Assembly (NCBI GenBank): GCA_025451715.1
Contig: JANWJY010000037.1
Location: forward strand, 1 to 15,686
Reading direction: 5' to 3'
DNA length: 15,686 nt
Origin: Fimbriimonadaceae bacterium
GTDB taxonomy: Bacteria; Armatimonadota; Fimbriimonadia; Fimbriimonadales; Fimbriimonadaceae
In this document: piece by piece, positions 1-6,713 of the stretch
Numbering within the stretch: position 1 is the first letter of the stretch
Layout of the letters: each line of letters opens with the position of its first letter
Notes under the pieces: model-generated
Databases searched by the model: none
Seen by the model: only the letters and a program-made list of their open reading frames with translations
What the model was told of the DNA's origin: nothing
Translations under genes and position numbers: made by a program

Positions 1-45
1 AACAACCCAAAGGTCATCGAGGCTTATCTCGGCGAGCCCGTATAA
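1..45 (+). CDS. C-terminal end of a probable ABC transporter ATPase (LivF/LivG/LptB type), partial
   Basis: The window opens inside a reading frame that gives NNPKVIEAYLGEPV and then TAA at 43-45. An ending of the form (N/D)PxVxxAYLGE is characteristic of the ATP-binding subunits of branched-chain amino acid transporters (LivG, LivF) and of the related LptB; this is recalled family knowledge. Only 14 codons are visible, so no Walker motif can be checked and the subfamily cannot be decided. The stop codon lies within a TATAAT sequence (41-46), and the serpin start codon follows 7 bases after it, so the two genes could share a transcript or the serpin could have its own promoter here. Confidence 0.6.
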   Translation, partial: NNPKVIEAYLGEPV

Positions 46-46
46 T
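41..46 (+). promoter_or_regulatory. Candidate -10 box (TATAAT) for a leaderless serpin transcript
   Basis: A perfect TATAAT consensus sits 6 bases before the GTG start of the serpin gene. Transcription normally begins about 6-7 bases after the hexamer, so the mRNA would start at or next to the GTG. No Shine-Dalgarno sequence is present. No convincing -35 element lies 16-18 bases upstream. The hexamer also contains the stop codon of the preceding gene, so chance occurrence is possible. Confidence 0.4.
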
Positions 47-52
47 GGGCCT

Positions 53-1255
53 GTGAGGACTTCCCTCGCGCTCTTTCTCTGCTTGGTTGTTTTCGGCTGC
101 GGTTCTGGGCCAGAGTTCGAGCTGCCGCCGCCGAGCACGACGCGACTACCGAACGACGGCGACGCTCCCTATTACGACAAGGTGAACGACCTTGGGTTTG
201 CGCTGTTGCGCGAGATCGATACGACCAAGAACGTCGTGTTCTCTCCTGTGAGCGTCGCGCACACCCTCGCGATGCTGATGCACGGCTCGTCGAACAAGGC
301 GCACAACGAGCTGCTACAGCTTATGGGACTGACGGAGAGCAACAAGGACGCGTTCGCCGACAGCCAGCGGGCACTCCTAAACCGCCTGAACGCGATCGAT
401 GGGCAGCCGATGAAGACTGGGTCCGCCGTGTTCGCCGTTTGGCCGGTGGTGTTCGACAAAGGGTTTGCCGTGAAGATGGGCAAGTCCTATGATGGTTCGG
501 TGAGGAAGCTCGGTGGAGCGACTATCGAGGGAAAGCGCCTTCTCGACGAGTGGGTCAAGGAACGAACTGACGGAGAGATCGCTGGGCTTGATCTTGTCCT
601 TTCAAAGGAGCAGCAGCTATTAGCCTTGAGTGCAACTCACTTCAGCATGAATTGGGAAACTGCGTTTAGTGAGAGCGAGCGATTCTTTGGTCCGAAGCCG
701 CGAACTGGACATACGGGGTTTATGGATAGTCGCTCCACCCACGGATACTATCGGGATAAGGACTTCACTGCGATCTCAGTGCCATTCGAGAACGGCACGT
801 TCGAGTTTGTCGCAGTGATGGCAGACGAAGGCGTGGAACTCCGAACATTCCTAACCCGTTTCGACATCCGAACATGGCGTCGCATGATGGATGGTATGAA
901 GGAAGAGCTTTACGGTTACAGTATCCCGAAGATTAGTCAATCCTCCGAGACTGATATGGTGCAGGCTTTGAGTGCAGTCGGATTGCCGTCGTTGTTCAGC
1001 GATGACTGCAACCTTAGAACCATGGCTATTGAAATGGAGCGCGGACATTCCGTTTCTCGTTTTGTTCAACGTACGCAGATCCGGCTAGGAGTCAGCGGAG
1101 TGAACCAGCCAGCACCTGAGCCAATTGGGTTTGCCGGAATGTATCCGCTCGGGCTTCCCTTCGTTGCCGACCGCCCGTTTCTGTTTGCAGTCGTTGAGAA
1201 GAACACAGGCGTGATCTGCGTGATGGGAGTGGTGAGCGACCCGACGAAGGGCTGA
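53..1255 (+). CDS. Serpin-family protein with lipoprotein signal peptide; atypical reactive loop
   Basis: This 400-residue protein has serpin landmarks in order: NVVFSPVSVAHTLAML near residues 60-75, WVKERTDGEI near 165, THFSMNWETAF near 195-205, a YSIPKI strand near 290, and a C-terminal DRPFLFAVVEKNTG followed by MGVVSDP. The length is normal for the family. The N-terminus MRTSLALFLCLVVFGC looks like a lipoprotein signal peptide with Cys16 as lipidation site, although Phe at the position two before the Cys is unusual. It would therefore be anchored outside the cytoplasm. Serpins normally trap serine or cysteine proteases by inserting a cleaved reactive loop. Here the hinge, normally EEGTEAAAAT-like, appears replaced by GVNQPAPEPIGFAG, rich in proline, so inhibitory activity is doubtful. 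The GTG start is the only one that keeps the signal peptide. The family call is firm; the inhibitory role is not. Confidence 0.88.
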   Translation: MRTSLALFLCLVVFGCGSGPEFELPPPSTTRLPNDGDAPYYDKVNDLGFALLREIDTTKNVVFSPVSVAHTLAMLMHGSSNKAHNELLQLMGLTESNKDAFADSQRALLNRLNAIDGQPMKTGSAVFAVWPVVFDKGFAVKMGKSYDGSVRKLGGATIEGKRLLDEWVKERTDGEIAGLDLVLSKEQQLLALSATHFSMNWETAFSESERFFGPKPRTGHTGFMDSRSTHGYYRDKDFTAISVPFENGTFEFVAVMADEGVELRTFLTRFDIRTWRRMMDGMKEELYGYSIPKISQSSETDMVQALSAVGLPSLFSDDCNLRTMAIEMERGHSVSRFVQRTQIRLGVSGVNQPAPEPIGFAGMYPLGLPFVADRPFLFAVVEKNTGVICVMGVVSDPTKG

Positions 1256-1261
1256 CAGCAC

Positions 1262-1344
1262 CCAGTGCCTTGACAAGTGGCGGGAGCGAGCCAGAGGCTC
1301 GCACTGAGGGGCGGGCCGGAGGCCCGCGCTCCGAGGTGCACTGG
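1262..1344. repeat. Nested palindromic element between convergent genes; possible bidirectional terminator or REP-like repeat
   Basis: Outer arms CCAGTGC (1262-1268) and GCACTGG (1338-1344) enclose a second pair GGAGCG (1283-1288) and CGCTCC (1327-1332). Inside these are two perfect 7-bp hairpins with 3-base loops: GCGAGCC-aga-GGCTCGC (1286-1302) and GCGGGCC-gga-GGCCCGC (1311-1327). The element fills the space between the serpin stop and the convergent E1 beta stop. It has no T-run, so it is not a classical intrinsic terminator, but either transcript would fold strongly here. The twin-hairpin design resembles bacterial REP/BIME elements; copy number elsewhere in the genome cannot be seen from this window. 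Confidence 0.6.
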
Positions 1345-1347
1345 CAA

Positions 1348-2364
1348 TTAGAACCGGCAGACTCGGAGTGCCGCCTCGGTGACCTTGTCGACCGAGGGCA
1401 GCACGAAGAGCTCGAGCGGCTCGACCCAAGGCACTGGCGTGTCCATACGGGTCACGCGCATCGGTGGGGCGTCGAGCAATTCAAAGGCGTCCTGCGAGAT
1501 GCGCGCAAGGATCTCGCCTGCGAAGCCGCACGTCATCGGCGCCTCGTTCACACAAACGAGACGGTTGGTCTTTCGAAGCGACTCGATGATCGTTTCGCTA
1601 TCGAGCGGCACGAGGGTCCGCAGATCGATGACTTCCGCGGAAAAGCCTTCCTGCTCGAGGTTGTCGGCGGCCTTCAGGCATTGGTACACGGTCTGGCCGT
1701 AGGTGACGAGCGTAACGTCCTCGCCCTCGCGCACGACCTTGGCCTTGCCGAGCGGCACGAGCGCCGCGTCGCCCTCGAGAAGGTCCTCTTCGATCCGCTT
1801 GTCGCGATAAAGCTGTTTGATCTCGTAGAAGATCACCGGGTTCTGGTCGCGGATAGCGGACTTGAGCAAACCCTTAGCATCGCTCGGGGTAGAAGGGCAC
1901 ACGACTTTCAATCCTGGTGAGTGCGCGAACCACGCCTCGTTCATCTGGCTGTGGTACAGCGCGCCGCCGCCGTACGCGCCTGCGGGACCACGGATCACCA
2001 TCGGGATCGCGACCTCTCCGGCGGTGCGGTAGTGGTAGGTCGCGGTCATGTTCACGATCTGGTCGAACGCGCACGAGATAAAGTCGATGAACTGCATCTC
2101 GCACACGACGGTCTTGCCGTTGAGCGCGGCTCCGCAGCCGACGCCGACGATCGCGGCCTCGCTGATCGGCATGTCGACCACGCGGTCTTTGCCGAATCGC
2201 GCCTGCAGCCCGTCGGTGATGGTGAACGCGCCGCCGAGGATTCCGATGTCCTCGCCCAGGCAGATCATGTCGGGGTTGCGCTCCATCTCTTCGTAGTGCG
2301 CCTCTTTGAGCGCAGTCAGGAGGTTTTTCGTAGTGCGTTGGGTCGGTTTCGGTGCGCTCGCCAT
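1348..2364 (-). CDS. 2-oxoacid dehydrogenase E1 component, beta subunit
   Basis: This 338-residue protein matches the beta subunit of thiamine-diphosphate-dependent E1 enzymes (pyruvate, branched-chain 2-oxoacid or acetoin dehydrogenase) in length and in order of motifs: LGEDIG near the N-terminus, PISEAAIVGVGCGAAL, EMQFIDFISCAFDQIVN, GAYGGGALYHSQ, and the C-terminal transketolase domain with DLRTLVPLD. With the alpha subunit it would decarboxylate a 2-oxoacid and pass the acyl group to a lipoyl-E2. I start it at the ATG at 2364 because GGAGG (2376-2372 on the minus strand) lies 7 bases upstream, and because this ATG overlaps the alpha-subunit stop codon as TAATG, indicating translational coupling. 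The frame stays open to 2685, but that extension overlaps alpha and looks like out-of-frame arginine-rich noise. No E2 or E3 gene is in the window, so the substrate remains open. Confidence 0.92.
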   Translation of the reverse strand: MASAPKPTQRTTKNLLTALKEAHYEEMERNPDMICLGEDIGILGGAFTITDGLQARFGKDRVVDMPISEAAIVGVGCGAALNGKTVVCEMQFIDFISCAFDQIVNMTATYHYRTAGEVAIPMVIRGPAGAYGGGALYHSQMNEAWFAHSPGLKVVCPSTPSDAKGLLKSAIRDQNPVIFYEIKQLYRDKRIEEDLLEGDAALVPLGKAKVVREGEDVTLVTYGQTVYQCLKAADNLEQEGFSAEVIDLRTLVPLDSETIIESLRKTNRLVCVNEAPMTCGFAGEILARISQDAFELLDAPPMRVTRMDTPVPWVEPLELFVLPSVDKVTEAALRVCRF

Positions 2365-3515
2365 TAGATGCCCTCCCTGAAGACCCACATACCGCCTTCT
2401 TCGGCGGGGGGCCGTTCGGACTTGAGCGCGAACTCGACGCCCTCTGTCATGTAGTCGACCACGACCGGCGGGAAGTCCTGGTCGGTGATCTCCATTGCGC
2501 CCTTGCCCTCTGCCGGGTGTTTCTTCGCCTCTTTGGCGGTCAAGACTCCCTTCTCGACGAGATACTGCTTGTAAATGCGGATCGGGTCGCGGCTCCGGCC
2601 CGACTTGACCTCTTCCTTGTCGCGGTACTTGGCTGCCCTGTCGTCGTCGTGGTCGCCGTGCCCGTAGGCGCGGTAGGTCTTGCACTCGACGATGCTCGGT
2701 CCCTTGCCCGCTCTAGCCCAGTCGACGGCCTCCATGACCTTGTCGTACACGTCGAGCACGTTCTGGCCGTCAGCGATCAGTCCCGGTATGCCGTATCCGT
2801 CGGCGCGGCGCGCGAAGTCCACGAGCGGATACTCGAGGATCGCCGGCGTGCCGAAGGCCCAGTGGTTGTTCTCGACGATCGTGATGACAGGGAGCTTGTG
2901 GACGGCAGCGAAATTGATGGCCTCGTGGAAGACGCCCTGCGCGGTGGAGCCCTCACCGTTGTAAGTAAGGACGACGCTGTCGCCGCCGTTGAGCCTGTCC
3001 GCATACGCGACGCCCGCAGCGACGGGGATCGTGCCCGCGAGCATCGACGTGGAGTGGATGATGTGCTTGGAGCGGCTCCCGATGTGTGACCAGTTGTCCC
3101 TTGCGCGACCTGGCGAGTCGACTTTGCCCCAGACCTGCGCGCAGACCTGCTTGATGCTCAGTCCCATGCGGTCTTCGTTTCGCCATCCCGCGCGGAAGTC
3201 CTTCATGAAGAACGCGGGCATGTCGCGGTGGATGGGGCTGATCCAGTCGGTCGGCTTGAGCCCGAAGAGCGAACCGACGATGATCGCTTCTTGGTTGTAA
3301 GAGGAGTAGAGCGTGCCGGTCAGTCGGCCCTTACGCTTCTCTTTGCTCAGCCTGACGTCAAAGTACCGCGCCAAGAAGAGCTGATTCAGTATCTCTAAAT
3401 GGTCTTCCTTGGACAGACGCTCGCTTGGTGCCCCTGCCGTGCCGTTCATCGACTCAGTCCTTGTCTTGCTGGTCCTTGAACCAGGTTCCGCTTCCAAATG
3501 CTTCTCCAGACCCAT
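2364..3515 (-). CDS. 2-oxoacid dehydrogenase E1 component, alpha subunit
   Basis: The protein has up to 383 residues and a thiamine-diphosphate fold. NGEGS (186-190) through ENN (215-217) is the ThDP/Mg site, with Glu where pyruvate dehydrogenases usually have Asp; GEG is typical of branched-chain E1 alpha. SRSKHIIHSTSMLAGTIPVAAGVAYA is the conserved segment before it. The loop YRAYGHGDHDDDRAAKYR (281-298) corresponds to the regulated phosphorylation loop of mitochondrial enzymes, but with no serine. A branched-chain-type substrate is therefore favoured over pyruvate, as an inference. The start is uncertain: ATG 3515 gives the full length with a weak upstream GGA, while ATG 3449 (Met23) has AAGGA 8 bases upstream and removes a poorly structured N-terminus. 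The gene is first in a two-gene operon with E1 beta, which overlaps its stop by one base. Confidence 0.92.
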   Translation of the reverse strand: MGLEKHLEAEPGSRTSKTRTESMNGTAGAPSERLSKEDHLEILNQLFLARYFDVRLSKEKRKGRLTGTLYSSYNQEAIIVGSLFGLKPTDWISPIHRDMPAFFMKDFRAGWRNEDRMGLSIKQVCAQVWGKVDSPGRARDNWSHIGSRSKHIIHSTSMLAGTIPVAAGVAYADRLNGGDSVVLTYNGEGSTAQGVFHEAINFAAVHKLPVITIVENNHWAFGTPAILEYPLVDFARRADGYGIPGLIADGQNVLDVYDKVMEAVDWARAGKGPSIVECKTYRAYGHGDHDDDRAAKYRDKEEVKSGRSRDPIRIYKQYLVEKGVLTAKEAKKHPAEGKGAMEITDQDFPPVVVDYMTEGVEFALKSERPPAEEGGMWVFREGI

Positions 3516-3538
3516 AGGTCATCCGTGGACAGGGCCGT

Positions 3539-3544
3539 AATTGT
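3539..3544 (-). promoter_or_regulatory. Candidate -10 box for the E1 alpha/beta operon
   Basis: On the minus strand TACAAT runs from 3544 to 3539, 23 bases before the ATG at 3515, leaving a leader of about 16-18 bases. No good -35 hexamer is visible at 16-18 bases upstream. It lies between the terminator of the preceding minus-strand gene and the operon, so a promoter is expected in this interval. Confidence 0.4.
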
Positions 3545-3600
3545 ACCTTGACCGTAGGTTCATTTTCGGTTGAAGGGCCCACGCACTTAAGGCGTCCACG

Positions 3601-3633
3601 CAAATAAGAACCCCCTGGTCGCCCAGGGGGTTC
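3601..3633 (-). terminator. Rho-independent terminator of the LolA-thioredoxin fusion gene
   Basis: A perfect 11-bp stem (3608-3618 with 3623-3633, GAACCCCCTGG and its complement) closes a 4-base loop. Read on the minus strand it begins 25 bases after the stop codon at 3659 and is followed by TTATTTG (3607-3601), a T-rich tail. The orientation fits termination of the minus-strand gene before the downstream E1 operon promoter. Confidence 0.85.
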
Positions 3634-3658
3634 GTTTGAAGGGGTCGTTGGTCCGGGC

Positions 3659-4648
3659 TTACTTCATGCTTCGGGCTTTGTTCATCTCGCCATAGACGTG
3701 GTCCGGTCCGCCGTAGCCCACGAACTCGTGAACCTGCTTTCCGCTTCCGTCGATGAACTTGACCGTCGGGTAGGCCTTGACGCCGTACTTCTTCGCGTTT
3801 GCAACGTCGATCTCAGCGTCGATCTTCACAAGGATGAAGTCCTTGGCTCGCTCGGGGAAGCCCGCGCTCTTGAAGACTTCAGCGTCCATCATCTTGCACG
3901 GGCCGCACCATGTGGCGTAGAAGTCGACCATCATGAGCTTGCCTGTTCGCTTGGATGCGCTCAGGGCCTCGTCGAAGTTGTGGAACCACTTGCCGGTCAT
4001 CATCTCTTCGGCCGAAAGCTCCTTGGCGCCCGCGGGGGCGTTGAAAGCGAACAGCGAAGCGCTGACTCCATCAGTCTCGACACGGCTGGCGGTCAGGACC
4101 TTCATGCTGGCCTTGGAGCCGTTCTTCATGTTGATCTCGGCCTGGGAGAGTAGGTTGCTCGTCGCGTCGACGTACAGGGTGAACGTCAGGTCGCCTTGCT
4201 TGTCGGCTGCAACGGAGATCTTCTTGAGGTTCTTCGGGCCGCGCTTGACGTTGCCTTCGCTCTTGGCAGAGGCGACATAGTCGAGCGACTTCGCGTCGTA
4301 GAACGACCGCCAGAGCGCGACGTTGTCGTCTGCGAACAACTCGAGCAGCTTGTCCTTGGTCTGGTCGGCCTTGTAGAAAGTGTTCTGCTTCTTGTCGAAG
4401 TAGGTGATGTTTTTGCCGTTGGCCACGATGATCTGCGTCGGCGTCGACAAGCGGAGCATGTCTGGCTTCTGCATCGTGATCGAGTAGTTTTCAGTCGTGC
4501 CTCCGACCGTGCTCACGATGTAGTCGGCGCTGAGTGAATTCGAGCCGTTCATCGCTTGCACGAACGGGGCGAGCGCCGGGGCTTCGAACGTCGCCAGTAC
4601 GGCGACGGCGGCCACTGCGGTCGTTCCGAGCATGATCTTCTTAAGCAT
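3659..4648 (-). CDS. Secreted two-domain protein: LolA-like domain fused to thioredoxin
   Basis: The 329-residue protein starts with a signal peptide (MLKKIMLGTTAVAAVAVLA, probable cleavage after APALA near residue 26). Residues about 35-200 resemble the LolA/LolB-type beta-barrel family: repeated beta strands and the phrases MQKPDMLRLSTPTQIIVANG and ITYFDKKQNTFYKAD recall the kPxxlRl...dGxxxwxyd pattern of outer-membrane lipoprotein carriers. Residues about 215-329 are a complete thioredoxin domain with WCGPCK at 247-252, the cis-proline segment YPTVKF, and a C-terminal helix. It is probably a periplasmic or surface thiol-disulfide protein; the barrel may bind a lipid or lipoprotein client, which is inference. 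GGAG lies 8 bases before the ATG, supporting this start. It is divergent from the downstream GT-C gene and ends in a strong terminator. The thioredoxin call is firm, the LolA-like call moderate. Confidence 0.85.
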   Translation of the reverse strand: MLKKIMLGTTAVAAVAVLATFEAPALAPFVQAMNGSNSLSADYIVSTVGGTTENYSITMQKPDMLRLSTPTQIIVANGKNITYFDKKQNTFYKADQTKDKLLELFADDNVALWRSFYDAKSLDYVASAKSEGNVKRGPKNLKKISVAADKQGDLTFTLYVDATSNLLSQAEINMKNGSKASMKVLTASRVETDGVSASLFAFNAPAGAKELSAEEMMTGKWFHNFDEALSASKRTGKLMMVDFYATWCGPCKMMDAEVFKSAGFPERAKDFILVKIDAEIDVANAKKYGVKAYPTVKFIDGSGKQVHEFVGYGGPDHVYGEMNKARSMK

Positions 4649-4720
4649 TATTCTGTCTCCATCTAACGGTCAACCCTATAATTGACGTCTAGCCCCCATT
4701 CTACACGACTCCCTAGGCGA

Positions 4721-4726
4721 TAGAAT
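4721..4726 (+). promoter_or_regulatory. Candidate -10 box for a leaderless GT-C gene transcript
   Basis: TAGAAT lies 7 bases before the ATG at 4734 with no Shine-Dalgarno sequence between them, so transcription would start at or next to the start codon. A second perfect TATAAT at 4677-4682 could also serve and would give a leader of about 45 bases. Neither has a convincing -35 element. Confidence 0.4.
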
Positions 4727-4733
4727 CGATTCG

Positions 4734-6041
4734 ATGCGCCCTCTGTCGGCCCTTTTGATCCTGGTTTCCGCCTATCTGGTGCTTTGTGCGGTCTACATCG
4801 TCCAGACGCCGTACCGCCAGCCGGGGATTCTAAGGCACCAGGCGGGTCTGAGTGTGCCCGACATCGGGGCCCCGGACGAGCGGCAACACGCGAACTACAT
4901 CCAGCACCTCATCGACGGCAACGGCTTCCCTGTCCTCAAACCTGGTAGCCCCGACCTGGGAGAGACCTATCAGTCGCACCAGCCGCCGCTGTACTACGTT
5001 CTCGCGGCAGGCTGGGCGAAGCTGACCGGCGCCGAGCCGACCTCCGTGGTCACCGGCGGCAGGATCAGGTATTTCAACCTTCTGATTGGGGTTCTGACGC
5101 TGCTCGGGGTGTTCCAAGCGGCCCGATGGGGGTTTGGTCGTGAAGACGTTGCCTTGGCCGCTGTCGCCATCGCAGGGCTGATGCCAATGTTCGTCGCCCT
5201 GCACGCGGCTGTCGGCAATGACCCGCTGCTGTTCTTGTCGTGCACTTGGACCGTTGCTTTGTGCGCGAAGGGGATCCGATCCGGGTGGGACTGGAAGACG
5301 GCCGCGCTGTGCGGGTTGTGCGCGGGCCTTGGTCTGCTAACCAAGACGACCGCGCTCGCGCTTTTGCCCACGATCTTTGTTGCCCTTGCAGCGAGCCATA
5401 AGTGGTCGGAGACTAAGCCACGTCTCACATTCTGGGCTCTCGCATTGCTGCTACCCATTCTTGTGAGCCTGCAGTGGATGCTCAGGAACCAGGGCCTCTA
5501 CGGCGACCCACTGGCGATCAGCGCGTTCAACGAGGCGTTCGCGGGCTCGCCGCCCGCGTCCGCGTTCATCGCGGTCTACGGAGCGCCAGCCTATTGGATT
5601 GATTGGGTCGGTTGGTGGACCGCTAGGTCGTTTGTTGGCGTGTTCGGCTACATGGACCTGTACTTTCTCGACGCCGTTGATCCTGTCCCTTCTGCGACCG
5701 CCTACCGGCTGATTCTCGCGTTCCTTGCGGTGCCAGCGGTGGCTTGGGCGGTCAGTCTGCGGTCGGGGCTGGACGGCCCCTCGAAGGCTGTGACCTGGAC
5801 AAACGGCGCACTGCTGGTTGTGGTCGTCGCGCTGTTCGTGAGGTTCAACATGCAGTACTTCCAGGGCCAGGCTCGGTACCTCTATCCGGCTATCGCGCCG
5901 ATCGCTATCGGCCTAGGGACGGGACTGTGCCACGTTCTCGGACGTCATAAACAGTGGTCGTGGGTGGTCGCGGCGGCGTTCTTGGGCTGTGTCCAGGTCC
6001 TCGCTTTGATGACCCTTTCCGAGGGGTTTAGGCCCCGGTAA
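4734..6041 (+). CDS. Polytopic membrane protein, DUF2142-like GT-C glycosyltransferase
   Basis: The 435-residue protein has an N-terminal membrane segment (about 5-24), then a long external loop containing GAPDERQHANYIQHL (45-59) and SHQPPLYYVLAAGW (81-94), followed by about nine further hydrophobic segments. An acidic DE pair in the first loop and a later QPPLYY are features of the GT-C superfamily, especially the DUF2142 and ArnT/PMT-like groups, which transfer sugars from polyprenyl-phosphate donors on the outer face of the membrane. QARYLYPAIAPIAIG near the C-terminus fits the same group. The sugar and acceptor cannot be told, and no other surface-polysaccharide genes are adjacent. The start fits a hydrophobic N-terminus and a promoter-like box 7 bases upstream. 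The membrane and superfamily call is good; the enzymatic role is inferred. Confidence 0.8.
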   Translation: MRPLSALLILVSAYLVLCAVYIVQTPYRQPGILRHQAGLSVPDIGAPDERQHANYIQHLIDGNGFPVLKPGSPDLGETYQSHQPPLYYVLAAGWAKLTGAEPTSVVTGGRIRYFNLLIGVLTLLGVFQAARWGFGREDVALAAVAIAGLMPMFVALHAAVGNDPLLFLSCTWTVALCAKGIRSGWDWKTAALCGLCAGLGLLTKTTALALLPTIFVALAASHKWSETKPRLTFWALALLLPILVSLQWMLRNQGLYGDPLAISAFNEAFAGSPPASAFIAVYGAPAYWIDWVGWWTARSFVGVFGYMDLYFLDAVDPVPSATAYRLILAFLAVPAVAWAVSLRSGLDGPSKAVTWTNGALLVVVVALFVRFNMQYFQGQARYLYPAIAPIAIGLGTGLCHVLGRHKQWSWVVAAAFLGCVQVLALMTLSEGFRPR

Positions 6042-6062
6042 GGTCACGGGCTGGCATTGAAG

Positions 6063-6091
6063 CCAGAAACCGGGTTTTTGAACGGTTCTGG
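6063..6091 (+). other. Inverted repeat upstream of the sigma factor gene
   Basis: CCAGAA(A)CCG at 6063-6072 pairs with CGGTTCTGG at 6083-6091 around a 10-base loop, with one bulged A. It begins 21 bases after the GT-C stop codon and ends 52 bases before the sigma gene. No T-run follows, so it is not a typical terminator. It may be an mRNA hairpin or a regulator-binding palindrome in the promoter region; which one cannot be decided here. Confidence 0.4.
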
Positions 6092-6143
6092 CGTCCTACT
6101 TGGTCAGTAACATGGCGGTGGGGCCCTGCGTCAATTGAGGTGA

Positions 6144-6713
6144 GTGTTGTCAGCGGTTCAGGATACGAAGAGAGCGACTGAGTTCGACGAGGACATTGTC
6201 CTCGTCGATCGTGTCGTGTCTGGCGACGAATACGCCTTCCAGACTCTGTTCCACCGGTACCACGACAAGGTGTTCGCGATCGCAAAGGGCGTGCTGTTGG
6301 ACTCCGAAGAGGCTGCGGATGCGGTCCAAGAGATCTTCACGCTCGTTTACCGCAACCTGGGCAAGTTCGATAAGCGGTCCAGGTTCAGCACCTGGCTCTT
6401 TAGGGTCGCGGTCAACCGCAGCATCCAACAGGCCCGAATGGGCAAGAACCGCAAGAAGGACGTGCCGCTCGAAGCGGCCGAAGAGGCCGCGGTCGAAGCC
6501 GAGGTCCACGAGCCGGCCGATCCTGAGGTCGAGGTCGCGATGGCGCACCTGCACCCTGCAGACCGCGCGCTGCTGACGCTCTTCTACTGGGAAGAACTCA
6601 CGCTGCACGAGATCGGCGCATCGATTGGGTGCACGGCCAACGCCGCGAAGACGCGCCTCTTCCGAGCGCGGGAGAGGTTTAGGTTCGAGTACGAGAAGGT
6701 GGCACACGAATGA
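6144..6713 (+). CDS. ECF-type RNA polymerase sigma-70 factor
   Basis: This 189-residue protein has the two-domain layout of extracytoplasmic-function sigma factors. Region 2 spans about residues 20-100, including DAVQEIFTLVYRNLGKF and RFSTWLFRVAVNRSIQQAR (promoter -10 recognition and core binding). An acidic, alanine-rich linker (about 107-133) leads to region 4 at about 135-182, with LTLHEIGASIGCTANAAKTRLFRAR as the helix-turn-helix for the -35 element. It redirects RNA polymerase to a dedicated promoter set. The start is GTG 6144 or TTG 6147: GAGG at 6137-6140 is 6 bases from the TTG, which therefore fits better by spacing; both give nearly the same protein. The stop overlaps the next start as ATGA, the usual arrangement of a sigma factor with its membrane anti-sigma partner. 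Confidence 0.93.
   Translation: MLSAVQDTKRATEFDEDIVLVDRVVSGDEYAFQTLFHRYHDKVFAIAKGVLLDSEEAADAVQEIFTLVYRNLGKFDKRSRFSTWLFRVAVNRSIQQARMGKNRKKDVPLEAAEEAAVEAEVHEPADPEVEVAMAHLHPADRALLTLFYWEELTLHEIGASIGCTANAAKTRLFRARERFRFEYEKVAHE

Noticed and set aside
2365..2685. N-terminal extension of the E1 beta frame upstream of 2364
   Set aside because: It overlaps E1 alpha in another frame, is Arg/Gly-rich, and a strong GGAGG sits 7 bases before the ATG at 2364.
1270..3089. Long plus-strand open frames opposite the E1 alpha and beta genes
   Set aside because: Both lie entirely opposite well-conserved enzyme genes and show the composition expected of antisense frames in GC-rich coding DNA.
4682..4687. TTGACG as a -35 element for the GT-C gene
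   Set aside because: It is 33 bases from the TAGAAT box, twice the usual spacing, and overlaps another TATAAT, so it cannot pair with either.
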